Assembly: GCF_003797185.1 (NCBI RefSeq)
Contig: NZ_RKMH01000004.1
Coordinates: 124,001-188,000 of the forward strand
Length of the DNA stretch: 64,000 nucleotides
Origin: Gordonia oryzae
Lineage (GTDB): Bacteria > Actinomycetota > Actinomycetes > Mycobacteriales > Mycobacteriaceae
Direction of reading: 5' to 3'
Shown: piece after piece, positions 52,882 to 61,161 of the stretch
Layout of the letters: each line of letters starts with the position of its first letter
Position numbering within the stretch: the first letter of the stretch is position 1
Notes under the pieces: generated by a model
Databases searched by the model: none
Seen by the model: only the letters and a program-made list of their open reading frames with translations
Told to the model about the DNA's origin: nothing
Program-made: the position numbers and the translations under genes

Positions 52882-53553
52882 TCACGCCGGAGCTACCGGC
52901 TCCGCCGGCAGTTGACTCGAACCCCGAAGCGCCGCAGGGAGATACTGCGACGCCGGATTGCCGTCGTGTGCCTGATCCCATGCGGGATAGAAGAACTTGT
53001 GCCACTCGGGCGCGAAGATCAGTGCGCGCGAGCCGGTTCGGCAGGCGACCTCGTTCGGCGCCGGCACCGTGCAGGTGACTCCGGCAATCGTCACCCGCTG
53101 GCCGACATGCAGGATCGGTGGACGAAAACCGGTCGTGGAGCCGAAACGATAGGTCGGTGCGAACGGCCAGTTGGTGCGCACCCAGGACGGCCCCTGCTGA
53201 TCGCCGGCAATGGTCGCGCCGAGGGTCCGCGACGCCGGGGTGTCGGCGGGTGCGGTAGCCGGGCTGCCTGCACAGCCGACGTAGCGGTCCTGCGGGCCGA
53301 CCTGACACATGTAGCGCCCGGTGGTGAAGTACGACCGCCCGTTGTCCTCGTAGGCCAGCGAACGGAACGCGTCGGGGTTCACCGGGGTGTAGCGGCTCAG
53401 GTCGAATTCTATGGGCAATGGGGGCGGCGGAGCGGCCGACGCCTCCGATGCCAGCGTGGAGGGCGCGGCGAGGGCGATGGTCATGGCAACACCGACCGTG
53501 GCGAGCGCGCGCGAGAACGTACCGAACGTGCGAATCCTGGACACGGCCTTCAT
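52882..53553 (-). CDS. Secreted protein of unknown function
   Basis: 223 residues from ATG 53553. A signal peptide covers about 1-40 (hydrophobic core ALATVGVAMTIALAA, likely cut after ASEASA). The mature part begins with a Pro-run and contains four Cys (YMCQVG, VGCAG, VTCTV, VACRTG), likely two disulfides. Motifs such as AYEDNGRSYFTTGRYMC recur in exported mycobacterial proteins I cannot name. It is convergent with rplI. No enzyme signature is seen. Confidence 0.78.
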   Translation of the reverse strand: MKAVSRIRTFGTFSRALATVGVAMTIALAAPSTLASEASAAPPPPLPIEFDLSRYTPVNPDAFRSLAYEDNGRSYFTTGRYMCQVGPQDRYVGCAGSPATAPADTPASRTLGATIAGDQQGPSWVRTNWPFAPTYRFGSTTGFRPPILHVGQRVTIAGVTCTVPAPNEVACRTGSRALIFAPEWHKFFYPAWDQAHDGNPASQYLPAALRGSSQLPAEPVAPA

Positions 53554-54113
53554 TGCATCACAGTCGTGCGAAGGCGGGGGAGTGTTTGACCTCCGCCAGG
53601 GCCGACGCTCACTCGCGGGCGGTTCGAGAACCCCCCATCGTCGTGTCATGGCCGGCTCATGGACTGTTCACGGGCTGGTAAACGCCCAGTGGTTGCCGCC
53701 TCTCGCAACACGCCCGGCCGCCACATTGCAGCGACACGCCGAGGAAGGAGAGATCTCGTCTCTGTGGAAATCGTGCACATGGTCTGAAATGGGGCGATGA
53801 GACAAATCGCGTCAACTTTCCCCATCTTGTCCACAGGCCGTGGCCAGTGAACCACAGGCCGCGCGCCACGCGTCCACAATTGCTGCACAGATCGGTCCAC
53901 AGGCGGGTTTGAACGTGCGCCGGTCTCCTCCTAGGGTCACCTCTCAGGGTGAATCGTCACCGGTGTCGGCGACGTGATCGCGGGTTCTGTCGGTGGCCGC
54001 GGGTAGTGAGTACGTCGGGTACGGGGTATGTCGGCTACTGAATACGGCAGAGATATCAAGAGGTGGATCCGTGGTGCGGATCTGCCGTGATCGGCGCGAG
54101 AGGTTGGGCATCG
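53554..54113. other. Gene-free region upstream of dnaB with DnaA-box-like sites
   Basis: About 560 bp without a gene. A cluster of CCACA-containing 9-mers lies at 53763-53901, listed separately. The dnaB promoter must lie in the right part; none was assigned with confidence. Confidence 0.5.
53763..53901. other. Cluster of DnaA-box-like sequences
   Basis: TTGTCCACA at 53827-53835 is a perfect actinobacterial DnaA box. Weaker neighbours are TTTCCACA (minus strand, 53763-53770), CGTCCACAA (53871-53879) and CGGTCCACA (53893-53901), plus an ACCACAG at about 53851. No AT-rich unwinding element is adjacent, so this is more likely a DnaA-binding regulatory site than an origin. Confidence 0.45.
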
Positions 54114-56363
54114 GTGGCGGTTGTCGATGATCGCGGGCACGGCGCCCGGAGTGATTCCGGACGCGGGGGGACCGGGGGTTTTGACGACGAAGCGCCGATC
54201 CCGACCGAAGAGTTCGGTCGCCAACCACCGCAAGACATGGCCGCCGAGCAATCGGTGCTTGGCGGCATGCTGTTGTCGAAGGACGCCATCGCCGACGTCG
54301 TCGAGAAGATCCGGCCGGCTGACTTCTACCGGCCTGCACATCAGGCCGTCTACGACGCCATCTTGGAGCTCTACGGCAAGGGTGAGCCTGCCGACGCCGT
54401 GACCGTCTCCGCCGAGCTGGAACGCGCCGGAGAGCTGCGCCGCGTGGGCGGTGCACCTTATCTGCATACCCTCATCTCCACGGTGCCCACGGCCGCCAAC
54501 GCCGGCTACTACGCCGAGATCGTCGCCGAGAAGGCCATCCTGCGGCGACTGGTGGAGGCCGGGACCCGCATCGTGCAGTTTGGTTACTCCGGTGCCGACG
54601 GCCAGGACGTCGCGGAGGTCGTCGACCGCGCGCAGGCCGAGGTGTACGAGGTCACCGAGCGCCGTACCGCCGAGGACTACGTCCCCCTGGAGGAACTCCT
54701 GCAGCCGACGATGGACGAGATCGACTCGATCGCCTCGCGAGGCGGACTGTCGCTCGGTGTGCCGACGGGTTTCGCCGATCTCGACAAGCTCACCAATGGC
54801 TTGCATCCGGGGCAGATGATCATCGTGGCTGCGCGTCCTGGTGTCGGCAAGGCGCTGTCGCTGGATACGCCGCTACCCACGCCCACGGGCTGGACAACGA
54901 TGGGCCGCGTCGCCGTCGGCGACAAACTGCTTGACGCCCACGGCCGCCCCACCACTGTCGTGGCTGCGACCGATGTCATGACCGAACGGCCTTGCTATGA
55001 GGTCGAGTTCGCCGACGGCAACACCATCGTCGCCGACGCCTGGCACGAGTGGGCCATCGAGGTCGACGGCAGCAGTCAGGTCGTCACCACCGAGGGCATG
55101 TGCGCCCACGTCGGCAGCGCGTTCATCCGCAACACCACGCCACTGGAACTGCCGCGCAAGCGATTTGCTTACGGTCCGTACACTGTCGCCGCGTTGGCCG
55201 GGATGGCTTTCGACGATCCCGAGATCGGGATGCGCATCGACGCCGAGGGGCCCGTCGATGTGATGACGTTGATGGCCGACCTCGGCGGGCACATTCCCTA
55301 CGAGTACTTGCGCGGTTCCATCGCGCAGCGCCGCGCACTGCTCGCGGGTTTGCTGGACGCGCGCGCGACCGTCGACGACGACGGCTGGATCACGGTGCCC
55401 GCCGCCACCCGACACATGACCGCCGTGGTGGCCGACCTCGTCGCCGGACTCGGCTACACCTACCGGCGTTCGGCCACCGGGTGGCTGCGCGTCGACGCCG
55501 ACGACGATGTGTTCACCGTTCATCACAAAGCGTTGCGGCACAAAGAACTCCGACGCCCGGCAGGCGTGCGACGCATCGTCGCGGTGCGTCCCGTCGACAG
55601 CGTCCCGGTGCGGTGCGTGCAGGTCGACAACGAGGATCACCTGTTCCTCGCCGGTGAGGCGATGGTGCCCACCCACAACTCAACGCTCGCCATGGACTTC
55701 CTGCGGTCGTGCTCGATTCACCACCACATGACCGGCGCCATGTTTTCCTTGGAAATGAGCAAGGTCGAGATCGTCATGCGACTCCTCTCGGCCGAGGCGA
55801 AGGTGAAGCTCGGTGACATGCGTGGCGGTTCGATGACCGACGACGACTGGACCCGACTGGCCCGACGTATGGGGGAGATCTCCGAGGCCCCGCTGTTCAT
55901 CGACGACTCGCCCAATCTCACCATGATGGAGATCCGCGCCAAGGCCCGACGGCTCAAGCAGCGAAACGACCTCAAACTCGTTGTGGTGGACTACATGCAG
56001 CTGATGACCTCTGGAAAGAAGGTCGAGTCACGTCAGCAGGAGGTCTCGGAGTTCTCCCGCCAATTAAAGCTTCTCGCAAAAGAACTCGAAGTTCCCGTGG
56101 TCGCGATCAGCCAGCTGAACCGTGGTCCCGAGCAGCGGACCGACAAGAAGCCGCAGGTGTCAGATCTGCGCGAGTCGGGATCACTGGAGCAGGATGCCGA
56201 CATGGTTATTCTGCTTCATCGGCCCGACGCATTCGAGCGCGACGACCCCCGTGCTGGTGAGGCCGACATCATCGTCGGCAAGCATCGTAACGGGCCGACC
56301 GCCACGATTACCGTTGCGCACCAACTACATTTGAGCAGATTCGTGGATATGGCGAGGGGCTGA
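54114..56363 (+). CDS. dnaB: Replicative DNA helicase DnaB with an intein in the P-loop
   Basis: 749 residues from GTG 54114 (VAVVDDRGHG, as in related DnaB); an ATG at 54063 is in frame but atypical. The N-terminal domain (FGRQPPQDMAAEQSVLGGML) and RecA-like ATPase are complete, but Walker A is split: GVGK before and STLA after a 276-residue intein (residues 247-522). Without it the helicase is 473 residues, the normal size. Walker B is LVVVDYMQLM. Since no ATP site forms until the intein leaves, splicing is required for activity. Confidence 0.95.
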   Translation: MAVVDDRGHGARSDSGRGGTGGFDDEAPIPTEEFGRQPPQDMAAEQSVLGGMLLSKDAIADVVEKIRPADFYRPAHQAVYDAILELYGKGEPADAVTVSAELERAGELRRVGGAPYLHTLISTVPTAANAGYYAEIVAEKAILRRLVEAGTRIVQFGYSGADGQDVAEVVDRAQAEVYEVTERRTAEDYVPLEELLQPTMDEIDSIASRGGLSLGVPTGFADLDKLTNGLHPGQMIIVAARPGVGKALSLDTPLPTPTGWTTMGRVAVGDKLLDAHGRPTTVVAATDVMTERPCYEVEFADGNTIVADAWHEWAIEVDGSSQVVTTEGMCAHVGSAFIRNTTPLELPRKRFAYGPYTVAALAGMAFDDPEIGMRIDAEGPVDVMTLMADLGGHIPYEYLRGSIAQRRALLAGLLDARATVDDDGWITVPAATRHMTAVVADLVAGLGYTYRRSATGWLRVDADDDVFTVHHKALRHKELRRPAGVRRIVAVRPVDSVPVRCVQVDNEDHLFLAGEAMVPTHNSTLAMDFLRSCSIHHHMTGAMFSLEMSKVEIVMRLLSAEAKVKLGDMRGGSMTDDDWTRLARRMGEISEAPLFIDDSPNLTMMEIRAKARRLKQRNDLKLVVVDYMQLMTSGKKVESRQQEVSEFSRQLKLLAKELEVPVVAISQLNRGPEQRTDKKPQVSDLRESGSLEQDADMVILLHRPDAFERDDPRAGEADIIVGKHRNGPTATITVAHQLHLSRFVDMARG
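54852..55679 (+). other. DnaB intein, apparent class 3 with decayed homing endonuclease
   Basis: 276 residues starting with Ala (ALSLDTPLPTPTGWTTMG) instead of Cys or Ser, ending THN before Ser+1. Class 3 inteins splice from an internal Cys. Here the W-C-T set is present: Trp67 (ADAWHEW), Cys255 (VRCVQVDNEDHLFLAG) and Thr274. Between the splicing blocks about 130 residues hold a LAGLIDADG-like stretch, ALLAGLLDARATVDDDG, whose second half is changed (ARA instead of a DG pair), and a weaker copy, so the endonuclease is probably inactive. Confidence 0.87.
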
Positions 56364-56708
56364 CGACTGCTGTAGGTTCTCTGTAGGTTCCACGTGAAAT
56401 TGTCAGTTTCCGAGCTCGTGTCAGTGGAAATGCTAATAAATTCGGACTTTCCCAAGATCCGTGTCAGTAAGTCTGGGGAGAGTTCCAGGGGGTGGCGGGG
56501 TTTCGGTCCTGACGTCAGGCGAGTCGGTCGTGACTGGTCCGGCATGTTGTGGGACTTGGGGTGGGCTATCGCGTAGTGGTCAGTGAGTTGCCGGCCACAG
56601 TGACAGTCCGATCCTCCGCTGTTAACATCCCGCGACCCACCACAACCCCTGTCCACCAAAGTCTCTCAGCTACCGTTGTTTCGAGGGTGTGACACCGCCG
56701 CAACTTTC
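56364..56708. other. Gene-free region after dnaB
   Basis: No gene, terminator or repeat was recognised. It is lower in G+C than neighbouring coding DNA and lies between convergent genes. Confidence 0.4.
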
Positions 56709-56939
56709 CTACACAGAGAACTTGACAAGCTCCCGGATGGGCAAAACCACGCCCATGAATTCAGCAGGTGAGTGCTGCACGAGACCCTGTATAGCGTTGA
56801 CATTGGCGTTGTTGAAGTTCGGTGTCGACGGACTCGACTGGCGTGACAGCACGAAAGTCGTGAGCGCCGCGGCAATGATGAGGATGGCACCGAGTCCCAG
56901 CCCGAGTTGGACAGATCGTTTATGCAAATATCGAGTCAT
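56709..56939 (-). CDS. Small membrane-anchored protein
   Basis: 76 residues from ATG 56939, with GCGGGGGCA upstream; GTG 56957 is an alternative. A basic N-terminus (TRYLHKRS) precedes one hydrophobic helix (about 10-33), and the rest is a short polar extracytoplasmic tail rich in Asn and Ser. It overlaps the stop of the upstream gene by 20 nt, so the two are co-translated. Function unknown; it may anchor or assist its partner. Confidence 0.6.
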   Translation of the reverse strand: MTRYLHKRSVQLGLGLGAILIIAAALTTFVLSRQSSPSTPNFNNANVNAIQGLVQHSPAEFMGVVLPIRELVKFSV

Positions 56940-57711
56940 AAAAATGTGCCCCCGCACTGTAAGCCACCATATTCTCCATCCTGAAGGCTATGGACGTCTG
57001 GGTGAATCCGCCGTCCAGATCGCCGTACCACCCGGTGCCGTCGTTTCGGGCAGGATCGAGCGCGACCACTGGTCCGCGGTCAGCGACCACGACGAGTTCA
57101 TGCAGATCCGGCGGCTGCTTCGTAGGAGAGCCATCTGCTTCACGGAACGTTGTCGGGTCTGGACGGTCCCAGTGGTCATACGCGGAGTGAAACCCCTGGA
57201 TCGGAATGAGGCATGGGAAGTCGGTGCCGTAAAACCCGTTGTGCAGGCCGGTCACGAGATCGCCGGTTGCCGCGGCCATTGATTCCCAGTAGTCGGGCAG
57301 ATCCCCCGTCCAGGGCGGTCCGCCGGACATGACCACCGTTGCCGCGTGATCATCGAGGTCGAGGCCATCAGGGACCACATACTTCAGGGTGATCACATTC
57401 GCGACGTCGGTGAGTGGGTCACCGATCATGGGGTCGACGACAGGCATTCTGGTGCGTGCCAAGAAGACACCGATCAGGCTGCGGTCCAGCCACTGCGGAA
57501 TCCGCGGCATGGTTGGCGCATGTGCCCGCCACAGATCCGACACGACCGACAGATCGGACAACGCGTCAGACCATGCGGCAGGCACCATCGACGTCTCCTC
57601 ACCGGTCAACTCTTCCGGTTCAACCCGGGTGGGACCGATATCGCGCAACCGTTCAGCGCTCAAACTCCTGAACCATTGCCGCCGATCCTCGATGTTCAAT
57701 GAAGAATCCAC
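56920..57711 (-). CDS. Uncharacterised protein, weakly SUKH-like
   Basis: 263 residues from GTG 57711, chosen for GGGAGAG upstream. No signal peptide. The centre has GDLVTGLHNGFYGTDFPCLI and the end DLHELVVVADRGPVVALDPA and GGFTQTSIAFRMENMVAYSA, which loosely resemble SMI1/KNR4 (SUKH) folds, but I do not recognise the family firmly. It is divergent from a clearer SUKH-like gene and overlaps a small membrane protein. The setting suggests a toxin-immunity or surface-interaction locus, though no toxin gene is seen. Confidence 0.6.
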   Translation of the reverse strand: MDSSLNIEDRRQWFRSLSAERLRDIGPTRVEPEELTGEETSMVPAAWSDALSDLSVVSDLWRAHAPTMPRIPQWLDRSLIGVFLARTRMPVVDPMIGDPLTDVANVITLKYVVPDGLDLDDHAATVVMSGGPPWTGDLPDYWESMAAATGDLVTGLHNGFYGTDFPCLIPIQGFHSAYDHWDRPDPTTFREADGSPTKQPPDLHELVVVADRGPVVALDPARNDGTGWYGDLDGGFTQTSIAFRMENMVAYSAGAHFYDSIFA

Positions 57712-57926
57712 GTCACCGCTCTCCCTTTGTCGTTCACCCCGCCGCCGCACCAACCGCAGCAATACCCAAGCATTCTGGGCAAACTATCGCGGTGCCAACA
57801 CCGAGCACTGCAAGTCCACCGACAACGCCCACCTTGCACCATGTCCCGCACGACGTTGAGGACCCCTGCGGAGCAGGTGGGGTCTGTCTGGTGACATGCG
57901 AAAATGGAACCTACAAGGAGGAACGA

Positions 57927-58808
57927 GTGGCAGAAAATGCAGAGTCTCCCAGCATCGAAGAGTTGGTTCGGCGGGCAGTAGCCGCCGGAGCCGGCGTGGG
58001 TCTCGGGGCCGCGCCGGAACAGATCGCTGCAGCCGAGCAGCGTCTCGGAGTGCGGTTCGACCGCTCCTACCGGCAGCTAATGCGCATGTGCAACGGTATT
58101 GAGCGACTCGGCCCGATCAGCCTATTCACCCTTGACGAGCTCGGAACGTCACAGCGATGGCGAGATGCCCATCAATTCATGTACTTCGAGTACTTTCTGC
58201 ATTACACGCCGACCTTCGAGATGCGCGGAGAGACCATGGTCGAGCCAGAGTTCTATCCGCCACCGGAGCGGAGGCGTCCGGTGGTGATCGGCTACGACGA
58301 AGAGTTTCCCACACAAGTGTTGTGCAACTTCTCCATCGACGACCGCGATGCGGTGCCCGGCGAGGTGGCCATGTGCCGCTACGAACCCTGGCTGATGGGC
58401 CAACTCGACCACTGCTTGGCCTCCTGGGTGGATGACGCCGAGAGTTGGTTTCGTGACGGCGATGCGCTGGCATCAGACCCCTTGCACGACACCATTATCA
58501 CGCTCCAGCACGCAGTAGCCCTCGACAACGTCGTCGCAGCCCGCCGGTGTCTGTCCACACGCTGGCGCGCCACCTACGACCACCATGCGCCGGTCGTAAT
58601 GCTCGACGACATCCGCACTCAGTTGTGGCCCCACGGCTCACGCCCAGCGCCCACCACCCCGGTGCCCGAACCGCCGAGTCCAGAAGCAACGATCACCGTC
58701 GAGTTCAGCCGTTCCGGTTGGGCCGAGCCCACCATCACCGCAATCATCGGTGCCATCGTCGAACACCACGTATGGCGCATCGATTCGTGGACATGGCAAA
58801 CACCTTGA
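57927..58808 (+). CDS. SMI1/KNR4 (SUKH)-like protein
   Basis: 293 residues from GTG 57927, with AAGGAGG 4 nt upstream. The N-terminal half has the SUKH signature IAAAEQRLGVRFDRSYRQL followed by LMRMCNGIERLGPISLFTL and a Trp/Tyr-rich beta region. SUKH proteins are mostly immunity proteins of polymorphic toxins, or adaptors. The C-terminal 60 residues (after a Pro-rich linker) are a separate beta-type segment. It is divergent from the 56920-57711 gene. The absence of a toxin nearby could mean an orphan immunity gene. Confidence 0.75.
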   Translation: MAENAESPSIEELVRRAVAAGAGVGLGAAPEQIAAAEQRLGVRFDRSYRQLMRMCNGIERLGPISLFTLDELGTSQRWRDAHQFMYFEYFLHYTPTFEMRGETMVEPEFYPPPERRRPVVIGYDEEFPTQVLCNFSIDDRDAVPGEVAMCRYEPWLMGQLDHCLASWVDDAESWFRDGDALASDPLHDTIITLQHAVALDNVVAARRCLSTRWRATYDHHAPVVMLDDIRTQLWPHGSRPAPTTPVPEPPSPEATITVEFSRSGWAEPTITAIIGAIVEHHVWRIDSWTWQTP

Positions 58809-59275
58809 ACCGGTGTTCGCTTCGGGCCACATTGCTCGGACAGCCTCAGCCCACCAGGTGTAGAACCGGTAGAGCCCGCGGCGGGTCTGCGATTTGTCGG
58901 CGTCGTCGTGGTCAGCGGAAAGTGGTTGACGTAGTGCCTCTTTCGTGATGTGTGTCGATATGATCTGCTCGGTGGGATCGTTGTCGGTCAACGCATCCTA
59001 CATTTGCGCACATGATCTGCCCGACAGCGGCTCTCGAGTACTGAGCAGTCCTCGGCAGTTCACCCGTGCCCGGATCCGAAGATGATCGAATACGCCCCAA
59101 AGGGGGTACGGCAGCGCCGGGCGTGGTCGTCGGCATCCCAACGCCCCTGTGTGCTGTGAGGTCGGAGGGGTCATCTCAAAGACGATGGGGTCGCTCTCCG
59201 GGAAGCTACGCAGAGACAAGATATTTCGGCTCCGATCGCTTGACCCGAGCTGGCAAGTGGCTCAGATTGTGACGG
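58809..59275. other. Region of unclear debris
   Basis: No intact gene. A minus-strand frame from 58991 begins MTDNDPTEQIISTHITKEAL and contains a Trp-rich piece (YRFYTWWAEAVRAMWPE) before running into the SUKH gene's antisense. It might be a degraded gene but could not be identified. Confidence 0.35.
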
Positions 59276-59446
59276 AACAAGAACGGCTGGTCCGACGAGC
59301 AAGGCGGGTCGGTGATGAACTCCATCGGATTCGCCGGCGACAACCAAGGATTCGTCCTCGCCATCATGAACAACCTTGCGGGTCCAGGTGGTTCGACACA
59401 GGGTAAGGTCGCAGTATCCCAGGTGGCACGCGACCTCCTGGACTGA
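59276..59446 (+). pseudogene. C-terminal remnant of a serine hydrolase (beta-lactamase-like)
   Basis: Reads NKNGWSDEQGGSVMNSIGFA then a stretch ending GKVAVSQVARDLLD and a stop at 59444-59446. The KNGW...NSIGF pattern recalls the KTG-side end of actinobacterial beta-lactamase-like serine hydrolases. An in-frame stop immediately upstream and no catalytic Ser motif mean only the tail survives. The family assignment is from memory. Confidence 0.55.
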
Positions 59447-59662
59447 CCTATTCGGTGGCGGCATGGCCGGCAGTTCGTCGCGGGCGCCTACCCGAGACCA
59501 GCGTTCGGACAGTCGCCTGGTTCGCCTCACGGGGGCCTGCTGGACCGACCGGCACGTTCTGCGACGACGACGCTGCGCTGCCGGAGGAGCACGCTCACCA
59601 ACCAGAACGGCATCTGATTCGCTCGCGCTGCGACCTCGTTGACCTGGGCGTACGCTCCCGAT

Positions 59663-60565
59663 ATGGGCAAGTTGAGTCCGATGGTATCGGCGTTGGGCGC
59701 TGCACAGTGGCATCGTTGTCTGGAGCCGCACGTCCTCGAAGGGGAGACGATCACCGCGTTCGTCGCCGTGCGCCGCCTCAAACCGACCGTCGAGGGCGTG
59801 GCGATCACGAACGCCCGGATTCTCGGATTCAGCTCGGCCGCGGTGTCCGGTAGCGGAGTCATTACCATTCAGGTCGCCGCCGACGAGATCCTCGGCGCCG
59901 AATTTGTCGGTCCACGGCAGGTACCCACGCTGACACTGCGGACCGTCAACGGGCCGCGAGTGTTCGGGCAATTCCATAGGGACGAGAAGGAGTTCCTCAC
60001 CTACTTTGTCGAGTCCCTGCACTGCGCCGGGGTGGGCGCCGATGTGGCGCCCGCGCTGACCAGGTGGCGACGGCAGCGCACCGAAGCCGCCGAGCGAACC
60101 CGACGGCGACGCGCGCAACGAGGGCGGGTGGCGGTGTACGGCGAACCGATGACCGAGGTGCAGTGGGAAGCCATCGACGAGCACGCCGGCGACGGTGACT
60201 ACCCGTGGATGGTCCTCAATGCCGGGCGGCACGGATTGCTGGCAGCCTTCGGCGACCGCGTCGAAGTCCGCAAAACCGGCTGGGAGTCCGGGGCTGCCGC
60301 CGGAGTGCACGTCGAGGTGCTCGCGCTGACTGACATTACCGGCATCGAATATCGATGTGGCGCTTTGACCGGCTGTCTCGAATTCATGACAACCGATCAT
60401 CCGGCGTCGGTCACAGGCGACTTCTGGCCGTGCTCGGTGCAGGATTCCGGGCATCACTCCGTGATGCGCCCCAACGTCATTCGGGTACCCAAACCGTACT
60501 ATGCGGGTGCTAGGGCGGCGATCGAGGCGTTACGCGAGCAAGTCGGCATGGGGCTCTCGGCGTGA
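59663..60565 (+). CDS. PH-like domain protein of unknown function
   Basis: 300 residues from ATG 59663. Two similar beta-rich segments (about 20-110 and 190-285): the first has LEGETITAFVAVRRLKPTVE and GVAITNARILGFSS, the pattern of bacterial PH/YokE-like domains. A highly basic helix (RRQRTEAAERTRRRRAQRGR) joins them. No membrane segment or catalytic motif was found. It may be a lipid- or protein-binding adaptor. It stands alone between gene debris and the hexamer-repeat region. Confidence 0.7.
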   Translation: MGKLSPMVSALGAAQWHRCLEPHVLEGETITAFVAVRRLKPTVEGVAITNARILGFSSAAVSGSGVITIQVAADEILGAEFVGPRQVPTLTLRTVNGPRVFGQFHRDEKEFLTYFVESLHCAGVGADVAPALTRWRRQRTEAAERTRRRRAQRGRVAVYGEPMTEVQWEAIDEHAGDGDYPWMVLNAGRHGLLAAFGDRVEVRKTGWESGAAAGVHVEVLALTDITGIEYRCGALTGCLEFMTTDHPASVTGDFWPCSVQDSGHHSVMRPNVIRVPKPYYAGARAAIEALREQVGMGLSA

Positions 60566-60698
60566 ATGACGCCGTGACCGCGCTGCCGCATGGGAGGCTG
60601 TACCGTCACGACTCGCCAGGATCATTCCCTACCCGATGGCAGCACCAGTCGAATCGTTGAATTTCGTCCGCATGTCGGTGGCGGGATTGCGCGGTCGG

Positions 60699-60935
60699 TC
60701 ACGCCGCGCAGTGGCGCTCGTGACGCCGCCCAGCGCGGGTGATCGTCACCCGTCGCATTTTGGCTGACCGTGAAGATTCCGCGATTGTTGATCGGCTTGA
60801 TGTGGGGAACGGTGAGCGCCCTCGTCCCTTCGGTGGCGGTGGCGGTGGCGGTGGCGGTGGCGGTGGCCGTACAGACGTTGCGGCGGCGACGCCGGTGACG
60901 ACCACAGCGATACCGATCGGGTGCTTCTTGTTCAT
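60699..60935 (-). CDS. Small exported protein, reading frame possibly shifted by hexamer repeat
   Basis: From ATG 60935 (GAAAGG upstream) the product starts MNKKHPIGIAVVVTGVAAAT, a plausible short signal peptide, then a Pro run encoded by GGTGGC repeats. The 78-residue frame continues as a basic unstructured tail. One frame over, the sequence after the repeat reads EGTRALTVPHIKPINNRGIF, which looks more like real protein and is open to 60622. A frameshift inside or near the repeat is suspected. Low certainty that either form is made. Confidence 0.4.
   Translation of the reverse strand: MNKKHPIGIAVVVTGVAAATSVRPPPPPPPPPPPPKGRGRSPFPTSSRSTIAESSRSAKMRRVTITRAGRRHERHCAA
60832..60867. repeat. Six tandem copies of GGTGGC
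   Basis: Thirty-six bases of a perfect 6-bp repeat, read on the minus strand as a Pro or Thr-Ala run depending on frame. Such tracts vary in length by slippage, in multiples of six without changing frame. Confidence 0.9.
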
Positions 60936-61161
60936 GGCTGGGCCTTTCGAGGCGGGGTTCACTCGCGGTTGGCCCGGACTGGTCCGGCCGGACGAACTGT
61001 GCGCCGCGTAGCCTTCGACGTAACAAACAGTGCGGCAAACGGATCGGTCGAATCGGACCACTCGCCCGTGGTATTCGCGCAGGAAGAACTCAAATCGGAC
61101 AGAGACTTGCCCCAGAGGGATGGTCGGCGGCAGAGTGCTTCGGGTGACGGAGAATGTGGTC

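Noticed and set aside
53763-53901. Interpretation of the DnaA boxes as the chromosomal origin
   Set aside because: dnaA and dnaN are not adjacent and no AT-rich unwinding region is present.
58638-58991. Minus-strand frame of 117 codons beginning MTDNDPTEQ
   Set aside because: Its first half looks protein-like but half of it is antisense to the SUKH-like gene; noted as debris, not called as a gene.
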